NCBI GenBank assembly: GCA_003117195.1
Contig: BDSI01000011.1
Coordinates: forward strand, 286,901 to 350,900
Length of the DNA stretch: 64,000 nt
Source: Eudorina sp. 2006-703-Eu-15
Taxonomy: Eukaryota; Chlorophyta; Chlorophyceae; Chlamydomonadales; Volvocaceae
Direction: 5' to 3'
In this document: piece after piece, positions 11,306 to 22,558 of the stretch
Layout: every line of letters starts with the position of its first letter
How positions within the stretch are numbered: the first letter of the stretch is position 1
Made by a program: the position numbers and the translations under genes
The notes under the pieces: generated by a model
Told to the model about the DNA's origin: nothing
Databases searched by the model: none
What the model saw: only the letters and a program-made list of their open reading frames with translations

Positions 11306-14300
11306 GTCCCGGCCGACCTGACCACCGCCCAGATCGTGTCGCAGTATGTCCTCCCCAAGTGCCGCGGTGTGCCCTTCGTGGACCTGGTGGCCGCCAAGTA
11401 CGTGGGCCCCGCGCAGCACTACATCATCCATGCGTGGAGCTGCTGCTTCCTGTCGGACCTGGTAGTGCCGCTGCTGCAGCACTTCATCGGTGAGGGGCAG
11501 GGAGGGGGGGAGGGGGGCAGCCGAGGTGCAGGGAGGGAGGGACAGGGAAACGGGGGACAGATGGGGGAGGGGGGGAGGGAGGGAGGGAGGGAGAAGGGGG
11601 ACAGATGGGGGAGGAAGGGAGGGGCAAAGGGGGGACAGATGGGAGGGAGGGTGGCAGGGCCGGGCCAGGCCGGAGGGGCCCGGGGGCAGGGTGAGGGCAG
11701 CTGATGGGGGGCCAACTGGCTGGGCAGCGGTTGCCAGCAGGGGGCCTGGGCGGCACATGTCAGTGCAGGGCGCGCGCGCACAGGCCGGCAGCTGCTGCAC
11801 CCCGCAACAGGGGTACCGGCCGCGCAGCGGTGGCATGGCATTTGGGATCTGCCCACCATTCCTTCCTACAGTCCAACCCCACCCGCTCTGCCCCCTACCT
11901 CCCCCTCCTCCCCCGTAACCCCCATCCCCTCGACGCAAAGGTGACCCCAACTCGGACCCCGCCGTCCGCGCCACCGCCCTCTCCACCACCTACGTCTGGA
12001 TCGACTGCTTCAGCTGCCCGCTGCAGTCACCGCCGGAGGCGGAGGCGGAGGCCACACAAGCGCCCGCACAGCAACAGCACCCAGACGGCGAGTCCGCGGC
12101 GTCGGCGACGCCGTCGCCACCGCCGCCGGCACGCCATGGTCACACCGGCAGCGGTGACGGCGGCGTTGACGGCCCCGGGGGCGCCCATCCTCCCCATCCC
12201 CATCCCCCTCCTCCTGCTGGACGGCAGCCCTTTCCGGATGTCGCCACGCGGCGGGCCGTGGTGGAGGGCGCGATGCGGCAGTGCGGCTCGGCGCTGCTGC
12301 TGCTGGACAGCGGCGGCGCAGCCCTGGGCCGCACCTGGTGCCTGTACGAGGTGGCGCAGGCGCTGCTGCTGCACGGCCCGAACTTCCTGCACGTGCCCGT
12401 GTTTGACTTCACACTCGACGTGGTGTACGGCCCGCTGCGGGTGTGTGCGTGCGTTCCGCCTCCCCTTGTTATGTCAAGAACGGGGGAGGGCCTCTATCCC
12501 TGAGTGCTGCTCCCACCTCCCGGGGGGCGGGGAGAGCCCACACCCCTCCGAGGGGGCGGGGCCCGGGGGCATGGCTGCGGAGGGGAGAAGAGAACCAAAC
12601 CCATATAGCCAAATGTATCCTGTTGTAACCTGCCCTGCCCTCCCTGCTCCCTCGGGTTAGCAGCGCAGCTTCCATATGTGTACCACCAATATCCTATATC
12701 CCCCTGTCCCCTGCTCGCCCTCCCCTCCGCTCCCTGTCCCCTGCCCGCTCCCCCCCCTTGCCCGCCCTCCCCTCCCCGCCACGCATCGGTTCCCCAATCC
12801 TTACCCCTCCCCGCCCTCCGCCCCCTGCTCCCTCTCCAGCGAGTCCACGTGGCCAACTCGGAGGCGCACAGCCCGGCGGACCGCCAGGCGCTGCTGTCGG
12901 CCCTGGCGCTGCAGTTCAAGGAGGCGGCGGAGGCGGAGGAGGCGGAGGAGAGGAAGCGCGAGGCGGCGGAGGCGGAGGGCGGCGGCGACGCGGCGGGGCA
13001 GCCGCCCGCTGCGCCCCGCCCCCTCCCCGTCCCGCCCACGCGGCGCAGCGCCCGGCTGTCCGGGGCGCTGGGGGCAGCCAACCGGAGGATCATCGCTGGG
13101 ATACAGGTGCGGCGTGCCGGGATTTGGGGGGGCCGGAAGATCAGGTGTGGGGTGGGGTGCGTGGGGTGGGGTAGGGTGGGGCGTGAACGTGGCGAGCACA
13201 GCGGATGGGTGAGGGGTGGAAGAGGATGACGACCACCCTTGAGGACCCTTTGATTTGGTTGATGGATTGAGGGCATGAACGCCCTAAGGGTCTTGAGGGC
13301 CGAGGGGCCGGGAGGTACCTGACAGGCCACCTGCCTGCCCTCGCCATCTGAGCATGTTCAGTTGTCTACCAACATCGGACCTGCCACCCGGCCCCCACAC
13401 ATCGATGCAGGATTCGTTGGTGGGTGAGGCCCAGCAGCTGATCCGGATGAGGGTGCGGGAGGGCCCCAGGTACCTGTCCTGCCTGCGCAAGGCGGCCGAG
13501 CTGCTGAGGCTGGGGAAGGCGCCGCTGGCGGAGGATCTGGCGCTGGCGGCGGTCAAGGTACGGCACTGTCGTACATGTGACAGACTGCGGGCCATCTCCA
13601 GCCGTTCCTATCCATCTTCACTCACCAGGCAGGGGCGGGGCTGCCGCCCAAGCTGCGACCTCCGTACCGACCCCGACGCGCAGCTCTCTTCCTGTCCTTT
13701 TTATCGTTAGTACGGGCCCTTAGCCCTCCTCTCCGTCCCTCATCTCCGGCCCTCCGCCCCGTCCCTCCGCCCCGTCCCCTCATCGTTGCAAGCCCCTGCC
13801 CCTGCCCCTCCCGTACCGCATCCCGATCGGACCTTCCCTCTGGCTGCAGCGCAGCTTCTTTGTGTATGACTACCCCCATCTGGGGCTGGTATTTTTAAAC
13901 CCCCATCTCCCATGCACCCCTCCACCCCTCCTGTCCCACCCGCGCCGCCGCTTCAGGAGCACCGCAAGGCGCTGGGCGAGTCCGACCCCGCCTCCCTCAC
14001 CGCGCTGTCCAACTTGGGCCTGCTCCGCAAGAGCCAGGGCCGGCTGCCGGAGGCGGAGGAGGTGCTGCGGGAGGTGCTGGCGGGGCGGCGGGCGGCCCTG
14101 GGCCCCGACCACCTGGACACCGCCGCCTCGTGCGACCACCTGGCCTGGCTGCTGCAGGACTGCGGCCGGCTGCAGGAGGCGGCGGGGCTGTACCGGGAGG
14201 TGCGGGCGGACGGAAGGGGTCCGCTGGCGGGGGGGGAGGGGGAGAGGGTCCATGCGCGGAGGCGTCACAGGGGGTCATGTGTGGAGGCGTGTGGAGGCGT

Positions 14301-17300
14301 GCATGGGTGTGTGGAGTCGTGTATGGATTCGGCTGGATTGGCGGATGCCATATAGCACTGCATGGGGGCCGCCCCTGCATTGGTCCCCCAGAGACCCGCG
14401 GGCCTCTAACCCTCCTCTCCCGCCGCCCTGTCCCGACGGACCCGTGGGTCGTCCCAACCCTCAGGCCCTGGACATCAGCCGCCGCGCCCTGGGCGAGGAC
14501 CACCCCGACACCGCCTCCTCCTGCAACAACCTGGCGGGGGTGCTGCAGGCGCTTGGGCGGATGGAGGAGGCGGAGCCGCTGCTCAAAAAGTGGGTGACGG
14601 GGAAAGGGGGGAGAGGGAGAAGGCAGGGAGGTAGGCGGGGGAGGAGGACGAGAGGGGGGCCCGTACGCTTCCGCTGCGGCATCCAGGCCCCTGTCCTTCA
14701 ACTTCCTGTCCGTTGGGCATGCGCTCCGGAATCTCAACCGTCGCCGTCCATCCCTCGAGCTGCGATTCCCACCACCACCGCCACCATCATGGCCACCAAA
14801 ACTGCCAGTTTATATATTAATCAAGTCCATGCCCCCCAACCACCAACTCCCGTCTGCTTTTGTAACCCCTAACCTCCAACTCCTAGCCCCCAGCCCACCC
14901 ACCCGGGCGCCCCGCGTCGCCGCGTGGCTGTAACCCCCAACCGCTAACCGCTAACCGCCAACCGCCAAACCCCAGGTCCCTGGACGTGACCCGGCGCACC
15001 CTGGGCGACCGCCACGCCCACACCGCCACCTGCTACAACAATCTGGGGGTGATGTACCGCTCCAGGGGGGACATCGGGGCGGCTCGGGAGGCGTTCGAGG
15101 CGGGGCACCGCATCTCCTCTGCGGTGCTGGGCCCCGAGCACCCGGACACCGCCACCGCCACAAGCAACTTGGGGCTGGCGCTGATGGTGGGTGCAAGGTG
15201 CAGGGGCTCAAAAGTTGGGCGGGGAGGAGGGAGGCGTCAGGGCGCGGTGGAGGCGGAGAGCTTGTGGTGGTTCGGTTCAGCACAGGCCGTTGGCGGTTGC
15301 GAGTTATTGAGGGGGCTGTCTGCCTGGATGGGACGCCTTCCTTCAACAACACATGCTGATGAGGCCGTGAGGGTGTGTCTGTGTCTCTCTCTGTCGGTCG
15401 GTCTGTCGGTCTGTCGGTCGGTCCGTCGCCCCCTGCACCTTGTCGGGTCTGGACCCACCGTGCCGGCCACCACCCTCCTGACCCCCGCAGGCGGAGGGGC
15501 GGCTGACGGAGGCGGAGGAGCTGCTGCGCCAGGGACTGGAGGTATGGTGTGGGCTGGGGGCTTGGCTTGGCTGGGGGCTGCGGTCTGGGTTTGCCCGTGC
15601 TGGGGGCTGTGCTGTGCTGTGCCAAACAAATATGAAACGCGCTCTTTGCCGATTGCCTGTCCAAACCCCCTACCCCACCCCCTACCCCACCCCCTACCTG
15701 GGCCACGTCTTCACAGTGTTCCGGTGCATCGCTGCAGCCACCTACGTCCCCCCGAAGCACTTTCCCCGCCGCCGCCGCCTCCCCGCCGCCCCGCCGCCTC
15801 CCCGCCGCAGGCTTCGGAGCTGTTCATGGGCCGCGGCCACTCTGCCACCCAACAGATGCTGGGGGCGCTCGCGTCCGTTCTCAAGGTCGGTGACTCCCCG
15901 TCCACGAGGGGGCTGCCATTAGTGCGGTACGGTGTATCGCTGCGGCTCTCCAGGCGGTTCCCGGAGGTGGATGTGCGCACGGCGGCGTCGGTGCTCGCAG
16001 TTGCTGCGGCCAGATGGCGGTGCTGCTGATGGTTTCAGTACACTCCCGCGCGGCGCCAGCCCCGAGCCCCAGCCGCTGCTGCTGCTGCAGCTGCTGCTGT
16101 CCCCGCCGCCAAAGTACCTCCTTTCAGGGGCTGGAGTGTTTTCAATTTCACCTCATTCTTTGGCCCCTGCACAGGAGCAAGGCCGGCTGGAGGAGGCGGA
16201 CGCGGTGTCCCGGCTGACGGGGACGGCCGAGTCCCCGCCGGAGGCGCCGGAAGTGGCGAAGGCGACGGAGCGCCGCGAGTTGGCGGCGGCGGAGCCGCCG
16301 CCGCAGCCGCCGCCGCCGCCGGAGGCGCAGCCGTCGTCATCTGTGCAGTCCGACGCCGACAGCACCGGCAGACCGCTGGCGCCGCCGACGCCGCCGACGT
16401 CGGGGGGCTCCGGCTGTACTGAATCCAGGCGCGCCATTGCCGTACCCGTGTACACGCCGCCGCCGACGTCAGGGGCGGCCCCGCCGGCGACGCAGCCATC
16501 GGCTACGGGCCTCGAAGGCCCCGAGGCAGGTGGGACGAGCAATTCCCCCACTTTGTACCGTCTGCTCAGTGTGCCTTCGAAACCAGACCGACGTCACGTG
16601 CTTTCCTTGATGACTGGCCCAACCCAGACCCCACCCAACCCCACAGCGGCCCCTGCTCTTTCCACCCCCGCCTGTCTACGAATCCGTCTTTGGGCGCGCA
16701 TGCGCCGACACCTACTGAGGCTCTGGCAGACCGGCCCCCCTTGGGAGCCCCGTGCTCGGCCCAGAACCTCGTCCCTGACCCCGACATTATGCAGGGTCCC
16801 GACCCCGCCCGACTCCACCCATCACTTTTGTGACCCCGCCCCCTTCCAGTCAAGGGCCTCTGCCTTGCCTGCATAACCCTCCATTACCGAGATCCTAGTA
16901 TCACACCACTCCCTCGTCCCCGCCCCATTCCGCCCCTTCCTCCCCCCCTGTCAAGAGCCGATGTCCCCCGGGGGCATGGTGGGCCAGTGGAGGCGGCCCA
17001 CCGAGTGCAGCGGCGCCGGGGACACCAGACTGGCCCTACCCGAGGCCTCAGACCTGCCCTCAGCCTTGCTCTCGGCCTCGCCCTCGGCCTCGCCCTCGGC
17101 GTTGCCCGAAGCCACGGACGCCGAAGCCACGCCCGAGGTTCAGGCGGCCGTCGTGACGATCCAGGCGCACCGACGGGGCTACGTCGCGCGGCGGCGGGTG
17201 GCGGAGATGCGCAAGCGGCGGGCGGCAGCGGAAGTGGCAGATGGGGCGGCGGCGGCGGCGGCGGACGGTGATCGACATACCGCGGCGGCCGTACGCATCC

Positions 17301-20300
17301 AGTCGTACTACAGGGGTCGATTGGCACGGCGGCGCGTGGCGGAAGTGCGGCGCGCGAGAACGGCGGCGGCGGCGGCGGCGCCGGTCGCTGCCGCCATGGC
17401 GGGCCTGGCCGCGGCGGCGGCGACGATGCCGCCGTTGTCCTTACCCCTGCGGCCACCGCAGCCGCCGCCGTCGCCGCCGGTGCTTCCGCCGCCGTCGGCG
17501 CCGGGACCGCCGCCGTCGACGCCGCGGACGTCAGCGCGCCGACCGCTCTCGCGCAACGTTGCGATCGTCAATGCCCGCGAGGCCCTGAAGCGCCTGGGTG
17601 GCGGCGCCGCCGCTGCCGCCGCCGCCGCCGCGGCCGCCGGCATTCCGTTGCCGCCGCCGCTTGTCATCTCGGAGTCCCCCCGGTGGCCGGTGGGGCCGAC
17701 CGGCCGCAGCCGCGGCAGCAGCATCAGCGGCTGCGGCGGCGGCGCCGCCGCCGAGGCCGCTGACGGCGCCGCCGGCGGGGCGCCGCCGCCTCGGGCCCGC
17801 TGCCGCAGCGAGCTCTCGCCGCGTCTCCGGGGAGTGACGCTGCAGGAGTACTTGCGGTGAGTACGACAGAGTAGGTCACGGGCCGCGGGGGCCTGGGGGA
17901 AAGTTTCAGCGCCAGCTCCGAAAGTCCGAATACACATTTTCGACCCACCCTGGGGCCAGCACACGTCACACCCTACCACTACCGCCGACACCACCACCAC
18001 CACCACAGCCAACCGCTCATGGTATCTAGTCCGAATCGTACAGAGAGTAATAATGACCTCGCGTTCCTGTCGTATAAGGCTACGACATTATTGCCGTAAT
18101 TGCCTCCTGTGCCGGCGTCGTCCTTGACTGCCTCGCACCTCCGGCAGAGGCAACGACACGCCGCGCAGTTCCACGAACTCAGTCGTCGTCGTCGGTGGCG
18201 GCGGCGGTGGCGGTGGCAGCACCCTACGGGCGAGCCAACCGCCCTCCCTGGTCCATCACCCGTTGTTGACCCCGAGCGTCGGCGGCGGCGGCGGCGGCGC
18301 CGCCGCCGCCGCCGCCTTCGCGCTGCCTTCCGAGTCGATGCGCGGCTCCCTGGAGGGTTCGGGGGTGTTCGCGACGGCGACGACGGTGGCGACGGCGGCG
18401 GCGGCCGGGGGCGGGATGCCGCTGCCGTTCGTACACCCGTGGATGCTGGCGGATGCCGCCTCCGCCGCCGGACCCGTCCCTGGAGTGACCCCCCGCGCGG
18501 ACGACCTGGTGGACCTGCACGCGGATATGCTGGGGAGCGCGTTGGGGCAGTTGAGGTGCGTGTTTAGAAAAATACCCACCCTCCGAAACCAAAAATGTGT
18601 ATATTTGTACTGGTGTTTGTGTAATTGCAACTTTGCATGTTTGTAGGCTTGCGTGTGTGGGTGTGTGTGCGCGCTTTTGTTGATTGTGGGAGATGAAATC
18701 AGGCTCGTGGAGAGAAGATCCGGTCTGACGCACCCTGGTCACGGACAATGTCGTACACGTCATCATACCTGTCGTACGCGTGTCGTACCGCACGACAGGA
18801 TGACCAAGGCTCGCGACAACGTGCTGAAGAGCGGTCTGGAGAGCCGGGCGGGGCTGCAGGTGAAGCTGGAGCTGGTGCGCCTGGCGGTGGAACAGACGTT
18901 GGAGGCGGCGGCAGCTGCGGCGGCGGCGGCGGAACCTCAGGGCCTCTTCCCCTCCCCGCCGCCGGCCCCGCCGCCGCCCCACCTGCAGATGCCGCAGGGT
19001 CCGCCGTCGCGGCCGCCGTCCCAGGGGCAGGGCGGCGTGCTACTGCCGGCGGTTGTAGTTGTAGCGGACGACTCGCGGCGGCGTAGCGGGTGTTATGAAC
19101 CGACCGCCAGCCGTGCCGGCGGAGGCCGATTCAGCAGCGACGGCGCCGGCGCGGCGCCGCCGCTGCCGGTCGGGGTTGCGCGGAGATGGGCCGGCAGCGG
19201 CATCAGCAGCAGTGGCGAGGCGGCGGCGGGCGGAGGACCCATGGGTCACTTGCGGCAGCTGCCGCCGCCGCCGCCGCCGCCGCCACCCCCGTCGTTGATC
19301 GCATCAGACGGCGGCTGGGGCGGCGCCGCCGGGCGACACGAAGAGGAGATGCATGTGCGTGGCAGGCTTTTGTGTTTTCAACTTCTTCCCTGCAAGAAAC
19401 GAACCATGTGCCGTGCGGCGTGTGTGGAGGGTGAAGGGGGTATGGTTGCCGAGCGCGGCACTGCGCGCTGCAAGAACCCGCCCCTCCCCTTGGGGTTTGT
19501 TTCTGGGTTTGGTTTACCTTATTAACCGCCCCTCCTCCCCTCTCCGCTTCCCTGCCCCCCGCCCCCCGCCCCCTGTCCCCCCACCCCTCGCCGCCCGCCC
19601 CCTCGCCGCCAGCTCCTGATGGCGGAGCTGACTGAGCTGCGCTCGCTGCTGTTCACCACCAGCAGCGCCCTCTCCGCGGCCCAGCGGGGACTCAATCTAG
19701 AGAGGGCCTCGCGGAAGGTGGGCGGGGCTCGGGTCCCCCGGGTGTGTTTGTGTTGGGCGAGGTACCCGCCCGACCCGAACCAGCGACCCATGTGCTTGCC
19801 GTACCGTAATTACATAACGTGTATGTTGTGTGCGTGCAAGAGAAAACTGTGTTTATGTGTGTGTGTGTCTGTGTGTGTGTGTGTTTCTCAGGCAGGCAGC
19901 ACAGGAGTGCGTGACATGCAAGGGGCAGAAGAGTGCCCCAAAGTTACCCGTATGCGTAAAATATGTATGCGTCACCACGTGTGACCAACGGGTTGTGTGT
20001 TTCGCGCGGAGGAGTTCGTTGGGGCGGCTGGGAAAGAGAGGGTCCACCCCACACCCCACCCTACCCCACACCCACCCACACAGCCGCTTACCACACCACC
20101 TTACCTCGACTGCTCCTAATTCCACCAACCCCCCCCCCCCACTGCCATCCAGGCCCTGAACGCGGAGATTGAGGAGCTGCAGCGGAGGCTGTCTGCGGCC
20201 CTGGCCTCGGGGCGGGGCGGGCCCTCGCGGGCGACGTCCTCGGTGCGTTTCGCGCAAGGGGGCGTTCGGCTCGGAGCGGTGGGGGTTAAACTGAAAACCT

Positions 20301-21500
20301 GAAAAAAAACCGAAAAAAAGAACCCGGGCACACTCAAAAAAGCTCAGCATGCTTACGTGGCGAGGCACCTGCATAGCAGTGAAAGTATGGGGACCGCGCG
20401 CGGGCGCGTGGCGGCGCGGCCGCGCGGCCGCCGGTGCAACAGCAGCCGGCAAAGTGCGGACCCGACCCAACCGGTGGGGGGACCAGTCAAGGGAGGGTTT
20501 GCCGCTGGAATCGCCACCGCCCTGAGGGTCGCCTGGCGCTCGCACATCCTGTAGCACGATAGCCTCCGACCCATGCCACCGCACCCGAGTCTCTTGGTCG
20601 GATGTCACCTGCACCAATCACACCGCCCTATCCTACCCACTCCATCACATCGTATCCATCGTATCCATGCCGCTGTCGATCAGCCTCCTCCCGCCACCTC
20701 ACCCCCGAACTTCAAACAACCCGACCCCGATCCCGACCCCGACCCCGCCTCCACGCCTCCACGCCTGCATGCCTCGCAGGCCTCGCAGGCCACCCGACCT
20801 CCCTCGGCCGTCCCCGTCCGCGCCCACGCCCACACCCACGCGGCCGCCTCTTCCACCGGGGGGGCGCTGAGTCCCTCGGCGCCCCAGCTGGGGCCCTTTG
20901 CTGCCGCCGCGGTGGCGCCCCTGCCCCACCCCGCACCCAGCCCCTCCACGGCCTCCGAGCCTGGCGGCACCGGCGGCGTCGGCGTCGGAGTCGGGGTCGG
21001 GGCCCCCTCTCGGGCCGGCAGCCTGCGGATGTCGGCAGCCGCGCCGCAGCGGTCCGATCGGCCCATGTCCGCCCGGAAGCGAACCCAGCCGCCGCCACCG
21101 CTGCCGCTGCAGACCCGGGAGCAGGTGAGGGGCCTTGGGGGGGCCGCTGGTCGGTGTGCACTGCCCTCTGTGGAGGTGCCCCCTGTGGAGGGCGCGGCGG
21201 GGGCCTTCCATGCGTGGTGAGGAGAAGTGGGGCACCGACGGGTAACGGGTATCGGGTAGGGGTGGGGGCGCCTCCTCTGTACATTGTCAGATGGCAGTGC
21301 ACCCATCATGGAAAACCTTTTGAATTTTGATCGAAAACACCCATCTGCCTTCCCTGCCGGTCGTCCTCCTGGCCGCCCCTCAGGCCATCCCCTTGGCCCT
21401 GCAACCCATTGGAAGCCAGATAAGTGCCTTCAGCGCCGCCAGCAGCAGCAGGGCGTGCAGCACCAGCGGCGGCGCTGCACCGCCCGCCACCCGAGTTTGA
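11306..21500 (+). CDS. TIR-like 'WCLYE' domain, KLC-type TPR, IQ-motif and helical protein (5' end unresolved)
   Basis: Seventeen exons join in frame: 11306-11489, 11941-12440, 12840-13106, 13411-13557, 13957-14199, 14465-14589, 14976-15186, 15491-15541, 15811-15885, 16175-16529, 16956-17856, 18169-18555 (or from 18148), 18799-19354, 19613-19717, 20153-20242, 20780-21124, 21384-21500 (TGA). About 1552 residues are seen. First comes an alpha/beta domain with HYIIHAWS, TTYVWIDCFS, SALLLLDS and RTWCLYEVAQAL, like the 'WCLYE' modules of algal and oomycete TPR proteins and reminiscent of TIR folds. Five kinesin-light-chain-type TPRs follow (signature ALGEDHPDTA..NNLA), then IQ motifs IQAHRRGYVARRR and IQSYYRGRLARRR, poly-Ala/Pro stretches and short helical segments (AELTELRSLL, AEIEELQRRL). 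A cytoplasmic scaffold or sensor is likely. The junction at 16529/16956 uses a weaker AAG acceptor, so a split into two genes with the second starting at ATG 16961 remains possible. Confidence 0.7.
14439..14450. repeat. GACCCGTGGGTC motif, copy 2
   Basis: Intronic copy 14 bases before the start of the TPR exon at 14465. Confidence 0.6.
17159..17335 (+). other. Two IQ calmodulin-binding motifs
   Basis: IQAHRRGYVARRR (from 17159) and IQSYYRGRLARRR (from 17297) both fit the IQxxxRGxxxR consensus. They are spaced 46 residues apart by an Ala-rich linker. They suggest binding of calmodulin or a related EF-hand light chain. Confidence 0.85.
19855..19883. repeat. (GT)n microsatellite
   Basis: An interrupted GT repeat in the TPR/IQ gene intron between the exons ending 19717 and starting 20153. 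Confidence 0.8.
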
Positions 21501-21593
21501 CCGCGCTTGCACCCGCGTACAGGGTCACCCCCGCCTCCTGCCGCCGCGGCCCCACCCGAGATTAAGACTCGACCGACCCGCGACAGCCGCAAG

Positions 21594-21661
21594 CATCTCT
21601 TTCTGCCGCACGACTCGAGTCACATTAAACATCTCTTTCTGCCGCGCGACTCGAGTCACAT
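21594..21661. repeat. 32-bp direct repeat, one mismatch
   Basis: Copies at 21594-21625 and 21630-21661 both contain CATCTCTTTCTGCCGC and CGACTCGAGTCACAT. They differ at one base and are separated by TAAA. Each carries the palindrome ACTCGAGT. They lie about 100 bases after the stop codon, so they may be transcribed in the 3' untranslated region. Confidence 0.9.
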
Positions 21662-21895
21662 ATATCTTGCATGTGAATGGACGTTGCATGTGATGTTTTC
21701 ACGTGACTACGGTGCGTTGACGGTCGACACGACGTTGACCACGAAGTGGAGATGTGGAACGAACTCATCCGTCCAATTCAGATTTCTATTTGTGATCGGG
21801 GCGTTTGTTAGCTGCGTGGTGGGGTGCGGGGCCGGCCCGCACGGGGACGGGGAGGCCCACGGCCAGGGTCGCCGCCTCCGCCGCGCGGGCCTGCG

Positions 21896-21907
21896 GACCC
21901 GTGGGTC
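21896..21907. repeat. GACCCGTGGGTC motif, copy 3
   Basis: Copy located downstream of the TPR/IQ gene. Confidence 0.6.
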
Positions 21908-22535
21908 AGTTGCGCACCCCTCGCTCTCTCTCCCTCTCTCTCTCTCTCTCTCGCGCGCGCGAACCGGGAGCCCCACTTCAACGGCGAGCGGCCTGGCAGC
22001 CCAGGCACGCCCTCACCGGTATTCTTGACCACATCCTTATGCTCCAGACGTCCACCTAACCCCCCCGTGTATGTGCGTGTTGTGGGTTATGGTTCAGGCA
22101 CGCCTTGCCCGCCATAGCCCCAAAACCCCAAACCCGAAAGCCCACGCCTTGCCGTACTACTGATGCACGCTTGACGTACCCGTGCGCTGATGTGCTTGGA
22201 CAAGACCACTCGTCGGTCTGTATTGTGACGCCGGTGGAGGGGAGGAGGTCGAGGCCCAAGTCGCCTGCAATACCCCCTCCCCCCTCCCCCGGCCCCGAGG
22301 ACACCAACGCGAGCGCGCGGGCGTGTGTGTGTGTGTGTGTTGTTCCCCCAACTGCAATCACATTGGGAGGGCGAAGCGCCGCCGGGCCAGAGCGGGCGAC
22401 GCCGTCACAAATGACCTTGCCGCCTCGCCATGTCCTCCTCCTCCGCCGCCGCCTCCTCCTCCTCCTGCGTGTGTCGCTGCCTTGGACGTAGTCACTGTGT
22501 GTTACGTGTGTCTGTGCGCTGGAGAATGGCTGGCC

Positions 22536-22558
22536 AGGTCAGGTCAGGTCAGGTCAGG
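22536..22558. repeat. AGGTC pentamer run
   Basis: Four to five head-to-tail copies of AGGTC in intergenic DNA. Confidence 0.8.

Noticed and set aside
10834..11493. 219-codon Pro-rich frame before the first TPR-gene exon
   Set aside because: The C-rich stretch up to 11305 looks like intron and acceptor tract. Only the part from 11306 matches the family, and in a different frame choice.
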